NCBI RefSeq assembly: GCF_002831645.1
Contig: NZ_CP025117.1
Coordinates: forward strand, 2,433,001-2,497,000
Length of the DNA: 64,000 bases
Direction: 5' to 3'
Origin: Olleya sp. Bg11-27
Lineage (GTDB): Bacteria; Bacteroidota; Bacteroidia; Flavobacteriales; Flavobacteriaceae
Position numbers and translations under genes: made by a program. Position 1 is the first letter of the stretch. Each line of letters starts with the position of its first letter. The notes under the pieces were generated by a model. The model saw only the letters and a list, made by a program, of their open reading frames with translations. It did no database searches and was not told where the DNA came from. Of this stretch, positions 53,659 through 61,975 are shown piece after piece.

Positions 53659-53803
53659 GTACTATTACCTAACAATTGGTGTATGACTTGGGCGTGTTTA
53701 GGTCTCCGACCAAAGCTTCTTTATTTATAGTTTTTTTAGTGTATTGATAACGTGTTTTGGAATAGTGTTTTTGTTGGATTTAAGGATTCAAATAAAAGCC
53801 GCT

Positions 53804-54308
53804 TTAATATTTTTTAGTTTCATCTTTAATTTGTTTCAAGTCGCTGGGCAAATTGTTTTTTAGGAGTTCTAAACCTTTGTCATAAGCTTCTACTAGATAA
53901 ATTTGTTCTTCTTCCATGCCCTTTTTTATCCATTGTTTTTCAGCGTTTAAGTCACCTTTTCTAACAATAATTAGCTCATATTATTTAATGTTAGCTTTCC
54001 TGTTTTTTATTGTAAGTTGATTAAAATCTGAGATATCAGGATCATTATTTATATTACGTTGCCCAATATCGGCTCCTAAAAATACGTCACAATTCACGTA
54101 TTTGTAATGCGGGTTATTATTGTCAAAATTCCGAAAAATCATTTTGTCACCATTTTTAAGTATAAACGCTTTGATTTGTTCAAATTCTTCAAAACTTATT
54201 ACATCCGAGACATTTGTAAAATTCATAGTAAGGTTTTTATTTGGAATAGTTTTCACTGAGTTGCAACTTGATAAAAGTGTAAAAAACTATAAGTGTTAAT
54301 TTATCTAT
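53804..54308 (-). pseudogene. Decayed lipoprotein gene
   Basis: An intact-looking frame (53981-54256) of 91 codons ends in TAA, but the same frame goes on past that stop for 58 sense codons (YELIIVRKGDLNAEKQW ... DETKKY) to a TAA at 53804. Upstream of it the frame reads LLSSCNS, a lipobox. The preceding signal-peptide codons (DKLTLIVFYT) lie in another frame, and the would-be start is ATA (54308). Start loss, a frameshift in the signal peptide and an internal stop together mean a dead gene. The family is not recognised. It could be read through only by suppression. Confidence 0.7.
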
Positions 54309-54499
54309 TTTTTGTCTAATTCTAGGCAACGTATGGTCAGTCTTTTTTTTATTGTTTGTCCATCGTCTTTTGTTACTTATTTTTTTTATCTGACATTATT
54401 GGATTGAATTCGTGTTTAATGTTTTAATTTTCAGCACAATAGATTTGTTTTGTTTAAATATTTTAGTAAATTTAGTCAACTAAATAAATATATCGTATT

Positions 54500-54760
54500 A
54501 TGAAAAAATCAGTAAAAATTTTAACTCTAGCTTTTTCAATTTGTTTGTTTTCAAGTTTCAAGGCACCCGAAGTAACACAAATAAGTACTGCTCAAATTAG
54601 TATGTACGATTCCTGTGATGACTTAATTAAAACGTGGGTTGGTGACCTTTTTGGTATGACAGCTCATTTTAATAGTCGTGAATGTGCAGAAAATGCAGGA
54701 GCTGACAATATTCAACCAGGCGGGCTTTGGCCGCAATGTCAAACTTTTATTTGTATTTAA
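54500..54760 (+). CDS. Small cysteine-containing exported protein (86 aa)
   Basis: A signal peptide (MKKSVKILTLAFSICLFSSFKA) leads to a mature part of about 60 residues with four cysteines (SCDD, RECAEN, PQCQTFIC). The pattern suggests a disulfide-stabilised secreted peptide. Similar short 'MYDSCDDLI' proteins occur in Bacteroidota, without an assigned function. A terminator lies 46 bases after the stop. A toxin or bacteriocin role is only speculation. Confidence 0.65.
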   Translation: MKKSVKILTLAFSICLFSSFKAPEVTQISTAQISMYDSCDDLIKTWVGDLFGMTAHFNSRECAENAGADNIQPGGLWPQCQTFICI

Positions 54761-54805
54761 TTCAAATTGTATTTTCAAATTTGAAATTCAAGATTTTAAA
54801 ATAAT

Positions 54806-54840
54806 AAACCCAGAACTAAATAGATTGGTTCTGGGTTTTT
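54806..54840 (+). terminator. Terminator after the cysteine-rich peptide gene
   Basis: AAACCCAGAAC pairs with GTTCTGGGTTT around TAAATAGATTG and is followed by T. Confidence 0.85.
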
Positions 54841-54890
54841 ATATGGTTTGACTTAAAGTAAGATTTTTGCTTGTTTAACTATTTACTTAC

Positions 54891-55160
54891 TTATAGCTAA
54901 TATAATTCCGATATAATAAATGGTATTCTACGTTTACGAAGCTAGTTTAAAAATTGGATAAACTTAAGTTTTAATTAAATCAAAACGACTTTGTCTTTGT
55001 TAAGTCTTTAATCGAAAATGGTGCCGATTTAAATACAATTAATGTCACTGAAACAGTGGTAAGCTATAAAGATCTAAAGGGGGGGCGAATACTAAACTAA
55101 ATTAGACACGTTTTTTAAAACTGCGCTAGAGTACGTGATAGATGTTTCGGGCGTGAGACT
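54891..55160 (+). repeat. Island repeat, copy F (with ankyrin relic)
   Basis: In order: TATAATTCCGATATAATAAA, ACGAAGCTAGTTTAAAAAT, the ankyrin relic (about 54980-55050, FVKSLIENGADLNTINVTET after a shift), a G7 run (55079-55085), then CTAAACTAAATTAGACACG with a weak hairpin and the end GGGCGTGAG. It explains most of the gap 54841-55268 and lies on the 3' side of gene 55269-55535. Confidence 0.75.
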
Positions 55161-55192
55161 TTGTAAATAAACTAATTGTTTTATTTAAATGG

Positions 55193-55228
55193 AACAAGCT
55201 CTTAGGTCTTTAACCATAAGAGCTTGTT
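55193..55228. terminator. Stem-loop 3' of the 88-aa lipoprotein gene
   Basis: AACAAGCTCTTA pairs perfectly with TAAGAGCTTGTT around a 12-base loop. The T run is weak, so the orientation is uncertain. Confidence 0.6.
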
Positions 55229-55268
55229 ATTTGAAGAATAAATTATCTAAAACTTTAGATGTTTTAAA

Positions 55269-55535
55269 TTATTTACAGTTCTCCATTTCTTTTGCCAAAG
55301 CTTCAGCAAAAGCTTTCATATCTTCAGCAGTGTTGTATTTTTTCGTTGTTTCTAGAGAAAATTCTGTTATTTCCTTCGTAAAATCACTTGCTTTTGTAGG
55401 GTCCGCAGCCATTGCTTTTGTCATTTTGCAAGTAAGATCAGCCATTTTTTTAGCATCAGACTGCATATCATTTCCACCACCACAAGAGGTTAAAAATATA
55501 GCCCCTAAGCATATTGTAATTAGTACTTTTTTCAT
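55269..55535 (-). CDS. Small lipoprotein (88 aa)
   Basis: The signal (MKKVLITICLGAIFLTSC) ends in lipobox LTSC, followed by GGGND and a helical, Lys/Ala/Met-rich mature part (KKMADLTCKMTKAMAADPTK). Two further cysteines (in DLTCK and ENCK) could form one bridge. Periplasmic or outer-membrane anchoring is expected; the family is unknown. It is flanked by island repeats F (3' side) and G (5' side). Confidence 0.7.
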   Translation of the reverse strand: MKKVLITICLGAIFLTSCGGGNDMQSDAKKMADLTCKMTKAMAADPTKASDFTKEITEFSLETTKKYNTAEDMKAFAEALAKEMENCK

Positions 55536-55622
55536 TTTACTTAATTTAAAGATATTTTTGCTTACTCCCTTTTAAAGTCCTTTTCAGCTTGTTTTGACTG
55601 TGAAAATAATTAACAGGAACAA

Positions 55623-55654
55623 TACTACTTATATTTTGTTAAATATAAGTAGTA
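55623..55654. promoter_or_regulatory. Perfect 14-bp inverted repeat upstream of the 88-aa lipoprotein gene
   Basis: TACTACTTATATTT (55623-55636) and AAATATAAGTAGTA (55641-55654) are perfect inverted repeats 4 bases apart, about 90 bases upstream of the minus-strand gene. It could be an operator or an RNA hairpin. Apart from it and repeat G, the gap 55536-56242 shows no gene. Confidence 0.5.
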
Positions 55655-55870
55655 ATACGTGTTATTTTTATAATAATAATGCCGGATAGATTTTAAGGGT
55701 ATTCTCCTTTAAAAAAGAGTTTACTTTTAAGGAATTAAAAATCAGTCAGATAAAAAATAGTTTAAGATTTTGTGTCTTCTAGAGCATAGTATTAAACGTA
55801 TGCTGTTGTGTCTTCTCTATTTTATTTTTGTTTAATTCTATAGCGTTTGTGGTTTAGTTTTGGTAATTGT

Positions 55871-56142
55871 GGCTAACGTAAAGCCATTATAATTCCGATG
55901 TAATAAATGGTATTCTAAGTTTACGAAGTTAGTTGAAATATGGAATAAACTTAAGGTTCCATTTAAGCAAAACGACTTCACTTTTGTTAAGTATTTAATC
56001 GAAAATGGTGGCGATTTAAATACAATTAATGTCAACGACACTTTTGTAACTTAAAAGATATAAAACGTATTACTAATATTATACTAAATTAAATACGCTT
56101 TAAAAAAGCACGCTAGTGTGCGTGGTAGATATCGCGTGAGTG
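55871..56142 (+). repeat. Island repeat, copy G (best-preserved ankyrin relic)
   Basis: The copy has TATAATTCCGATGTAATAAA, ACGAAGTTAGTTGAAAT, and a 33-codon open ankyrin relic (about 55955-56053). This reads VPFKQNDFTFVKYLIENGGD then LNTINVNDTFVT and stop, and aligns without gaps to VSFKGNVAFAEYLIDNGADL then NAINANGTTAL of the intact protein. Then come ACTAAATTAAATACGCTTTA with a hairpin and the end TATCGCGTGAGTG. It lies 3' of gene 56243-57145. Confidence 0.8.
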
Positions 56143-56242
56143 AATACTTTTTTTATTCAGTATTAAGTACAATATTAATTATATGGCAAGTTGGGCAGAG
56201 CTATCACGCGAGCGAGTAAATCTATATTATTTACCTTTGTTT

Positions 56243-57145
56243 TTATTGTATCTGGTTATAATCGTTAGTAATTTGATCAGAATTGATTAAAACGTCTTCA
56301 TCAGTCATGTTCTGGTGTAATTCTTTTAATATGGAATATGTAAATTCTAAATTACCCTCATTATATCTTCTGGCCCAAAAGGTATAGATAGTAACAAGCC
56401 TAGTTTCTTGCCTTGTAAAAGAGTACTTTTTATATGTAGTGTAATTTAAATCACTTAAAGCATCTAAGATTTCGTTAGTTGCCATAGACATAATTATTGG
56501 TGTTATAGCATCATCTTGTTTACGCGATTTAGAGGCTATTTGATAAATCTGAGCTAAAGGCTCTTTTTCATTTTTGAACCCTTCATAGGACAGTAATAAT
56601 GATTTGACTATAGAATAAGCACCACAATTTTTATAGAGATTATTCTGTTTAAAAATAGAATAGGCTAGTGCTTTTATTTCTGTAGTAAGCATTTTTTCTA
56701 AGGATTCTGTGCTTCTATTAATCTTAGAGATCATATGATTAGCAAAATAATCTTCAGACCAAAATGGATATTCACCATACGCTGGATAAAAAATCCAACT
56801 AGTTCTTATTGCAGTTTCTAAGTCCCTTTTTTCTAAATTCAGGTCTTCAAAGACAAATGAGAGTAATTTTTTATTATCTATAGTAATCCACGAATCCTCT
56901 TCTAGCAAGTGACGAATATTTTCCTCTTTGACATAATTTTCCTCTTTATCTTCTTTTTTTTCAGCAAGTTCTTTTTTCTCTATGGTTAAAGACCTATTTA
57001 TTTGCAGCAAGGAATCGTTTTTATTTTTTTGAAACTCTAATTGTTGCTCTAATTGCTCTAATTGCTCTACTTTTTCTTTGTTTTTGTTTGAATTACATGA
57101 TAATGCAATTGAAATGATAAAAATTAATAGAATCTTTTTTTTCAT
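56243..57145 (-). CDS. Lipoprotein with coiled-coil N-terminus (300 aa)
   Basis: The lipoprotein signal is MKKKILLIFIISIALSC (lipobox ALSC). A coiled coil follows (VEQLEQLEQQLEFQKNKNDS onward to about residue 75) and then a mostly helical globular domain without motifs I recognise. It should be anchored in the periplasm or at the outer membrane. It stands directly after the Argonaute gene on the same strand, but about 357 bases and repeat H lie between, so co-transcription is doubtful. Confidence 0.65.
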   Translation of the reverse strand: MKKKILLIFIISIALSCNSNKNKEKVEQLEQLEQQLEFQKNKNDSLLQINRSLTIEKKELAEKKEDKEENYVKEENIRHLLEEDSWITIDNKKLLSFVFEDLNLEKRDLETAIRTSWIFYPAYGEYPFWSEDYFANHMISKINRSTESLEKMLTTEIKALAYSIFKQNNLYKNCGAYSIVKSLLLSYEGFKNEKEPLAQIYQIASKSRKQDDAITPIIMSMATNEILDALSDLNYTTYKKYSFTRQETRLVTIYTFWARRYNEGNLEFTYSILKELHQNMTDEDVLINSDQITNDYNQIQ

Positions 57146-57210
57146 TTTATTTCTTTTGTAGTTAGTGCTTTTAATAAAATATTCAATGTATTGTTTTCTT
57201 AAATGAATGC

Positions 57211-57465
57211 CAATGTATAACCCATATAATTCCGATGTAATAAATGAGATTCTAAGCTAAACGAAGTTAGTTTAAAAATCCGATAAACTTAAGGTTTCAT
57301 TAAATCAAAACGACTTTGATTTTGTTAAGTCTTTAATTGAAAATGGTGCCGGTTTAAATACAATTAATGTCACTGAAACTTTTGTAAGCTTAAAAGATAT
57401 AAAGGGGATTACAACTATTAAACTAAATTAGGTACGCTTTAAAAAAGCGTTTCAGGGGGGGGGCA
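57211..57465 (+). repeat. Island repeat, copy H (with ankyrin relic and G9 run)
   Basis: The copy reads TATAATTCCGATGTAATAAA, ACGAAGTTAGTTTAAAAAT, the ankyrin relic (about 57298-57390, DFVKSLIENGAGLNTINVTE), and CTAAATTAGGTACGCTTTAA with hairpin CGCTTTAAAAAAGCG. It ends in nine G (57455-57463) instead of the usual GCGTGCGAGTG end. It explains the gap 57146-57502 and lies 38 bases from the 3' end of the Argonaute gene. Confidence 0.75.
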
Positions 57466-57502
57466 ATTGTAAGCTTTCAATTTAATTAATTTAATGATTT
57501 TC

Positions 57503-60500
57503 TTATATAAATAATCTATAATCATATGTTCTACCTTCAAATCTTGAAAGTAATTTTCCAATTCTCGCAATCTTATTTGAAGAGTCGATAGTTGAAGGAA
57601 GCTTTGAGTATAAATCCAATGAATTCCAATTCATTTTAGTTAAGCTTAAAATTTCTGTTGAAATTAAGTCAATATTAGACTCTCCGTAATGCTTAGTTAT
57701 TTTTACTGGTGCTGGGATACTTCTACCGCCTAAGTAGAATTTATAATTCGGTTGTCGAACAGAAGGCACAATTCCGTGAGTCCATAATAGGGCGGTGTGT
57801 TTGTTCGTTACAATACAGGTTCCTCTTGAAATGGGAAACTTATCTACTTGTAATTCTTTATTATATACGCTCATTGCCACAAAACGTGCATCAGGTTCAA
57901 AACTGATTTCAATAAGGTCTATTTTTTTGATTCCAGCTTTATGTAAACTAGCTTTAATTCCGTCTATTTCTTCTTGTGTAAACTTTGTTCTTTTGTGTAT
58001 AACTACTCTTTCAGGAAGTTTATCTAGTGATTCGTAAAACAGCTCTCTAATTGAAACTCCAAATTGAAAAGCATCTTTAAATGATAAAAAAGGATTGTTT
58101 TGCTTATCAAGGAAATAGTTGTCGATTTTAGATAACTTATATTTTAAACCCTGACCGTTTGAATCATAAATGTGACTACAACCAATAACAATTTCTGATT
58201 TATCTTTTATTTTTGAAATACTATACCCAATTCCGGCATATGCTGTGTTTTTTTCCTGATTATTTAAAATCCAAGGTGTTCTTAAAGATTTCACATAAAA
58301 TGATAATGATAACCACCAATTAATCTGACAAGTTAAATTGTCTTCTAATGTTTTCTCTCTAATTAATTGTGTCGCAATTCCTTTTGAAGCAGCAAATGCT
58401 TTTACATAATCGTGTAGGTCAAAACTTTCTTCTTTGTTTACAAAACTTTCAAAATTTTGCCATTCATTTGGAATAAAAATAACGATTGTACTTTGACTTT
58501 GGGTATTCGCTATTTGTTCAATTTTTGAAGTTATAAGTCTAGCGAGTTTAATTGCATTTTCGTGTGCTTCAAGTTCATTTTCACCTCTAAAATCAATATC
58601 TAACCAACTTCCATCATTCTCAAAGTATGGAATGTTTAAGGGAATATTATAAATTGATGAAAAACCTGGGTAATCTATTAAGTAATCAGGGTTTTTATTG
58701 TCAGTTGAGTGTTTCGTTTGTAATTGGGAAAGAAAGGCATAAAACTTATTTGAATATTTTCCTCCACAAATAACAGATAAGTTTATTTCATTAGATAAGA
58801 TTACTCCATTTAGATTAACATCATAAGGACGATTATTAACTAAACCTCTCATTGGATGGTAATCTTTGAATTCCATATCTGATGAAATGTTACGGAAAAC
58901 GAGTTGTGGTTCTAAAAATTGAACACCTTTAAATTGAGTTTGTTTATTATCGTATTCTTTTGGTGCGTAACCTCTAAATTTAGGGTCTAGAACATTTATT
59001 TCTCCAAACGCTGTACTTGAGGATATTTGAAATTCAAGACCACTACCAGATTGAAGGGGGTATTCAAATTTTATTCTAGGTTTATTAAATAACAGCTTAT
59101 TCCAGTTTTCTAATATTTCGTCATACTTATTGTTATATAATTTCTCTAAGTTGTGTTTACTAATAGTTAGTTTGTCTGTTTTTGAAATTTCTTGGTCAGA
59201 CGTTAAGTTTATTGTTGGTGTAAAAGTTAAATAGCCAAAGCTTTTGTTTTTATCAAAGTAAAAAGAAAGAAATAGCGCTTTATGAATTTTGATGCTTTTA
59301 TATTCACTTTCATTTGAAGTCAACCATATTTTATTTTTATTATTGGTGGAAATTCTTTTGTCATTGGCAAAATGTTTCAAAATTGCTTGCAGCATTAAAG
59401 ACTTGAAAGCTGATACATTTTCTACATCAAACTTACTTATAGATTCTCTTTTAATATCACTTTTTAAAAGACCATTAAATGCCTTTGAAATATCGGTTAG
59501 TGTTCCAATTGCAAATACTTTTCTTTTAAAGGGAACTGCACAAATATTATTTACTTGGCAAATGGTTTTTAAAAAACTCCAAGGTTTTTCATCCTTATAG
59601 TCAATTTCAAATTGAAATACCTCTTTTGGAAAAACAACAGGGTGTAAATTACTTTTAATATATTTCCCTGTATTTGAGAAATTTAAATGAAACTCTGTTT
59701 TTAAATACTCTTCATTTTCTGAGCTTTCAAGTGCATTTTGAATTTCTTGTGAAAGAGAATCATTATCCTCAAATGCTGATTTAGCTAAATGAATTATAGT
59801 CTTATCAAATCCGTCTGTTGTTACGTAACGAGCTTCTCTTCCAGAATCTCGAACAGTTCTAAGCAACTTAGCTACTTCGTCCGATATTTCACTTCCATAA
59901 CCACACCAATACAATCTTCCAGCCCCTTTTCGAGTAAAAGCTTTTGTTAATGCGTCCATTAAAGATTTATCTCTTCCACTATAACCAGTAATTATCAAAT
60001 TTTTATCTATATGATAATTAGATAGATTATCAATAAACACTTCATTTTGTGTATCTAACTCTTCTACTGTGTTTTTTAATGAACTGAATTTATAATCACC
60101 GTGAAGAGCGATTGCAAGAAGTTCTTTGTTGCTTTGATTGCGATAGATTCTGTCTACATTATCTAGATTTATTTCTATTGGTGTCAGCTTGTTCTGATGA
60201 GCTGCACGAACAATAAGTCCGTCAAAATTAGTAGTCCAAACAGACTTGATGATATTATGCTCTGCAAGTAAGCATAATAGTTTATATCCAATATAGGGCT
60301 CTTTATTTTCTATTAGACTTAAAAAGTATTTTCTTCTATCATCACTAATTGGATATGCCTTTTCTGCAAAAAAGGAATATTCTTCATTAGAGTCTAATTC
60401 AGGATATTCTCCTTGACTATCCAGCCATTTTTGTATGCTTTTTCTAACAGAATCCTCTTTATAATTTTTATAATAATCAGATGCGTTTATATTCTTAGAG

Positions 60501-60661
60501 AGATAAATGTCTTTTTTCCATTCCCAAATGCAGTCATACGCAGATTGAATTCCTGAACTTATTGAAGCACCTGCTCCTAACAATATTGAATGAGGAACAT
60601 CAGTATTTCTTTTAAAAGACCTTAAAAAAGCATCATAATCTAGTTTTAATTCTTTTGTCAT
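57503..60661 (-). CDS. Single-chain SIR2-APAZ-MID-PIWI short prokaryotic Argonaute (SPARSA-type, 1052 aa)
   Basis: The SIR2 domain (about 20-300) has GAGAS (29-33), TTNFD (143-147), catalytic H187 (ALHGD) and GYSGRD (226-231). An APAZ-like region (about 320-620) leads to a MID domain with FDLHDYVKAFAASKGIATQL (about 747-766), the 5'-phosphate pocket type, and a PIWI domain to the C-terminus. The first catalytic Asp of PIWI is replaced (YAGIGYS, near 808-814), so slicing is not expected. The known mode of such systems is guide-directed recognition of invader DNA or RNA followed by NAD+ depletion through SIR2. The domains are on one chain, the fused subgroup. It is an anti-plasmid or anti-phage abortive system. 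It has no partner gene. Confidence 0.9.
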   Translation of the reverse strand: MTKELKLDYDAFLRSFKRNTDVPHSILLGAGASISSGIQSAYDCIWEWKKDIYLSKNINASDYYKNYKEDSVRKSIQKWLDSQGEYPELDSNEEYSFFAEKAYPISDDRRKYFLSLIENKEPYIGYKLLCLLAEHNIIKSVWTTNFDGLIVRAAHQNKLTPIEINLDNVDRIYRNQSNKELLAIALHGDYKFSSLKNTVEELDTQNEVFIDNLSNYHIDKNLIITGYSGRDKSLMDALTKAFTRKGAGRLYWCGYGSEISDEVAKLLRTVRDSGREARYVTTDGFDKTIIHLAKSAFEDNDSLSQEIQNALESSENEEYLKTEFHLNFSNTGKYIKSNLHPVVFPKEVFQFEIDYKDEKPWSFLKTICQVNNICAVPFKRKVFAIGTLTDISKAFNGLLKSDIKRESISKFDVENVSAFKSLMLQAILKHFANDKRISTNNKNKIWLTSNESEYKSIKIHKALFLSFYFDKNKSFGYLTFTPTINLTSDQEISKTDKLTISKHNLEKLYNNKYDEILENWNKLLFNKPRIKFEYPLQSGSGLEFQISSSTAFGEINVLDPKFRGYAPKEYDNKQTQFKGVQFLEPQLVFRNISSDMEFKDYHPMRGLVNNRPYDVNLNGVILSNEINLSVICGGKYSNKFYAFLSQLQTKHSTDNKNPDYLIDYPGFSSIYNIPLNIPYFENDGSWLDIDFRGENELEAHENAIKLARLITSKIEQIANTQSQSTIVIFIPNEWQNFESFVNKEESFDLHDYVKAFAASKGIATQLIREKTLEDNLTCQINWWLSLSFYVKSLRTPWILNNQEKNTAYAGIGYSISKIKDKSEIVIGCSHIYDSNGQGLKYKLSKIDNYFLDKQNNPFLSFKDAFQFGVSIRELFYESLDKLPERVVIHKRTKFTQEEIDGIKASLHKAGIKKIDLIEISFEPDARFVAMSVYNKELQVDKFPISRGTCIVTNKHTALLWTHGIVPSVRQPNYKFYLGGRSIPAPVKITKHYGESNIDLISTEILSLTKMNWNSLDLYSKLPSTIDSSNKIARIGKLLSRFEGRTYDYRLFI

Positions 60662-60844
60662 TATAATTATTGGTTATTTAGATTGTAGTTTGCTTTTCTT
60701 ATCCTTAATTAATATCAATATATTAAACGAGGTTGTTTTTATTCATCCAAAAAAAGATAAGTTCTACATAGGTATTTTTATCTTGTATATATTATTTTAT
60801 AGGGCTTTGTTGCGCTAAGTTTTGAGTTATTCTGATGTCTGTTT

Positions 60845-61975
60845 TCATTCAAATGGAATCCTAACCTTTGTTTCATTAACACTCATTCTTGTTTTATTTA
60901 AGGTCACAGTTATTGGTTCTTCTCTTTCTCTGTTATATTCGACAATTTCAAAAGTTTTTATTTCTTTTATAGCAACGACCTTGACATCAACATCAATACC
61001 TTGAAGTTGATTGTCATTACTTAAACCTATGTAAAATGTGCCTTGCGTTCTGTTCGAATTTTTCCCATAGGCTGCAACACCTTTTCCTGTGTCGAACTGC
61101 AAATAGGTTAGTCCGTTAATAAATTTTTGCGCATTTTCATAATCAGGAATAAATGAATAAAGTACATCTTCTCCCGTTTTAGGAATTAGTAATTCGGTAA
61201 TTGTTCCCATAGCCAAACCAGCAAGTGGTGTTCCGTACATTGATGATATTCCGTTTGCTAATTCTCCAACAGATTTAGCATTCTCTAAATAGGATTGTTG
61301 TGCTTCTTGACCAACACCAATCCAATACGCCCAAGCAATTACTTTTTCTTCTTTAAGTTCTGATATAATAGGATTTGGTAAATCAACTCTCAAGTAAGTA
61401 CTGCTTTTATTTTGTCCTAAGTAAGAGTGTACTCGTTGACTTTTATTAAATAACATATCCTCAATGTTTTCAGTCTTTACTAATTCTCTAAGTTTTTCTT
61501 TGTATTGTATTTTTTTATAACCAGTAATACTGTCTTGTGTGTAAGGTGTGTAAATGGTATCTCTTATAGTTTTCCATTTCCAGTTTGTATTAAAATCTTT
61601 AGTTGATTTATCAGCAGGGATTCTAGTGATTTTAATTTTACCAACTCTTTTTGTTAGTGAAGAACTATAAAATTTGAATTTATACATTCCTTTATTTCGT
61701 ATATGAATTTGCTTTTTTGAAATTTCTTGAACTTTAAAGTCGGAAAAAATTTTATTGTTTGGCATCTCAAAAACTTCAATTTCTTTTAAGTGTTTTCCTT
61801 TTACCATTTCAAAATCAAATTCAATAATATCGCCTTCAGCAAAACTGAAAAATAATTCTTCTGTTTCGTCAAGATTTAAAGAAATTGTAGTTTCCGTTAT
61901 TAAAATAGGAGTTTCATTAGCGAATGATGTTTGTGAGATAATAATAGCAATAGTAAATAGTAATTTTTTAATCAT
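60845..61975 (-). CDS. Exported protein of unknown function (376 aa)
   Basis: The signal peptide is MIKKLLFTIAIIISQTSFAN. The mature protein has an N-terminal jellyroll-like half (EGDIIEFDFEMVKGKHLKEI, KKQIHIRNKGMYKFKFYSSS) resembling domains that bind lipid or carbohydrate, and a second half with a GVGQEAQQSYLENAKSVGEL helix and a glycine-rich loop (TPLAGLAMGTI). No family is recognised. It is upstream of the Argonaute gene on the same strand with a 183-base gap, so a link to defence cannot be shown. It has no island repeat at its 3' end. Confidence 0.6.
   Translation of the reverse strand: MIKKLLFTIAIIISQTSFANETPILITETTISLNLDETEELFFSFAEGDIIEFDFEMVKGKHLKEIEVFEMPNNKIFSDFKVQEISKKQIHIRNKGMYKFKFYSSSLTKRVGKIKITRIPADKSTKDFNTNWKWKTIRDTIYTPYTQDSITGYKKIQYKEKLRELVKTENIEDMLFNKSQRVHSYLGQNKSSTYLRVDLPNPIISELKEEKVIAWAYWIGVGQEAQQSYLENAKSVGELANGISSMYGTPLAGLAMGTITELLIPKTGEDVLYSFIPDYENAQKFINGLTYLQFDTGKGVAAYGKNSNRTQGTFYIGLSNDNQLQGIDVDVKVVAIKEIKTFEIVEYNREREEPITVTLNKTRMSVNETKVRIPFE

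Noticed and set aside
55189-55575. 128-aa plus-strand ORF over the 88-aa lipoprotein gene
   Set aside because: The opposite frame has a clean lipobox and start; this one is its shadow.
55955-56053. Small real ankyrin gene in repeat G
   Set aside because: The 33-codon frame has no start codon or leader and is one of several decayed copies.
47401-57465. True integron with attC sites
   Set aside because: No integrase is in the window, and the repeats lack consistent paired core sites (RYYYAAC/GTTRRRY). The cassette idea is kept only as a hypothesis.
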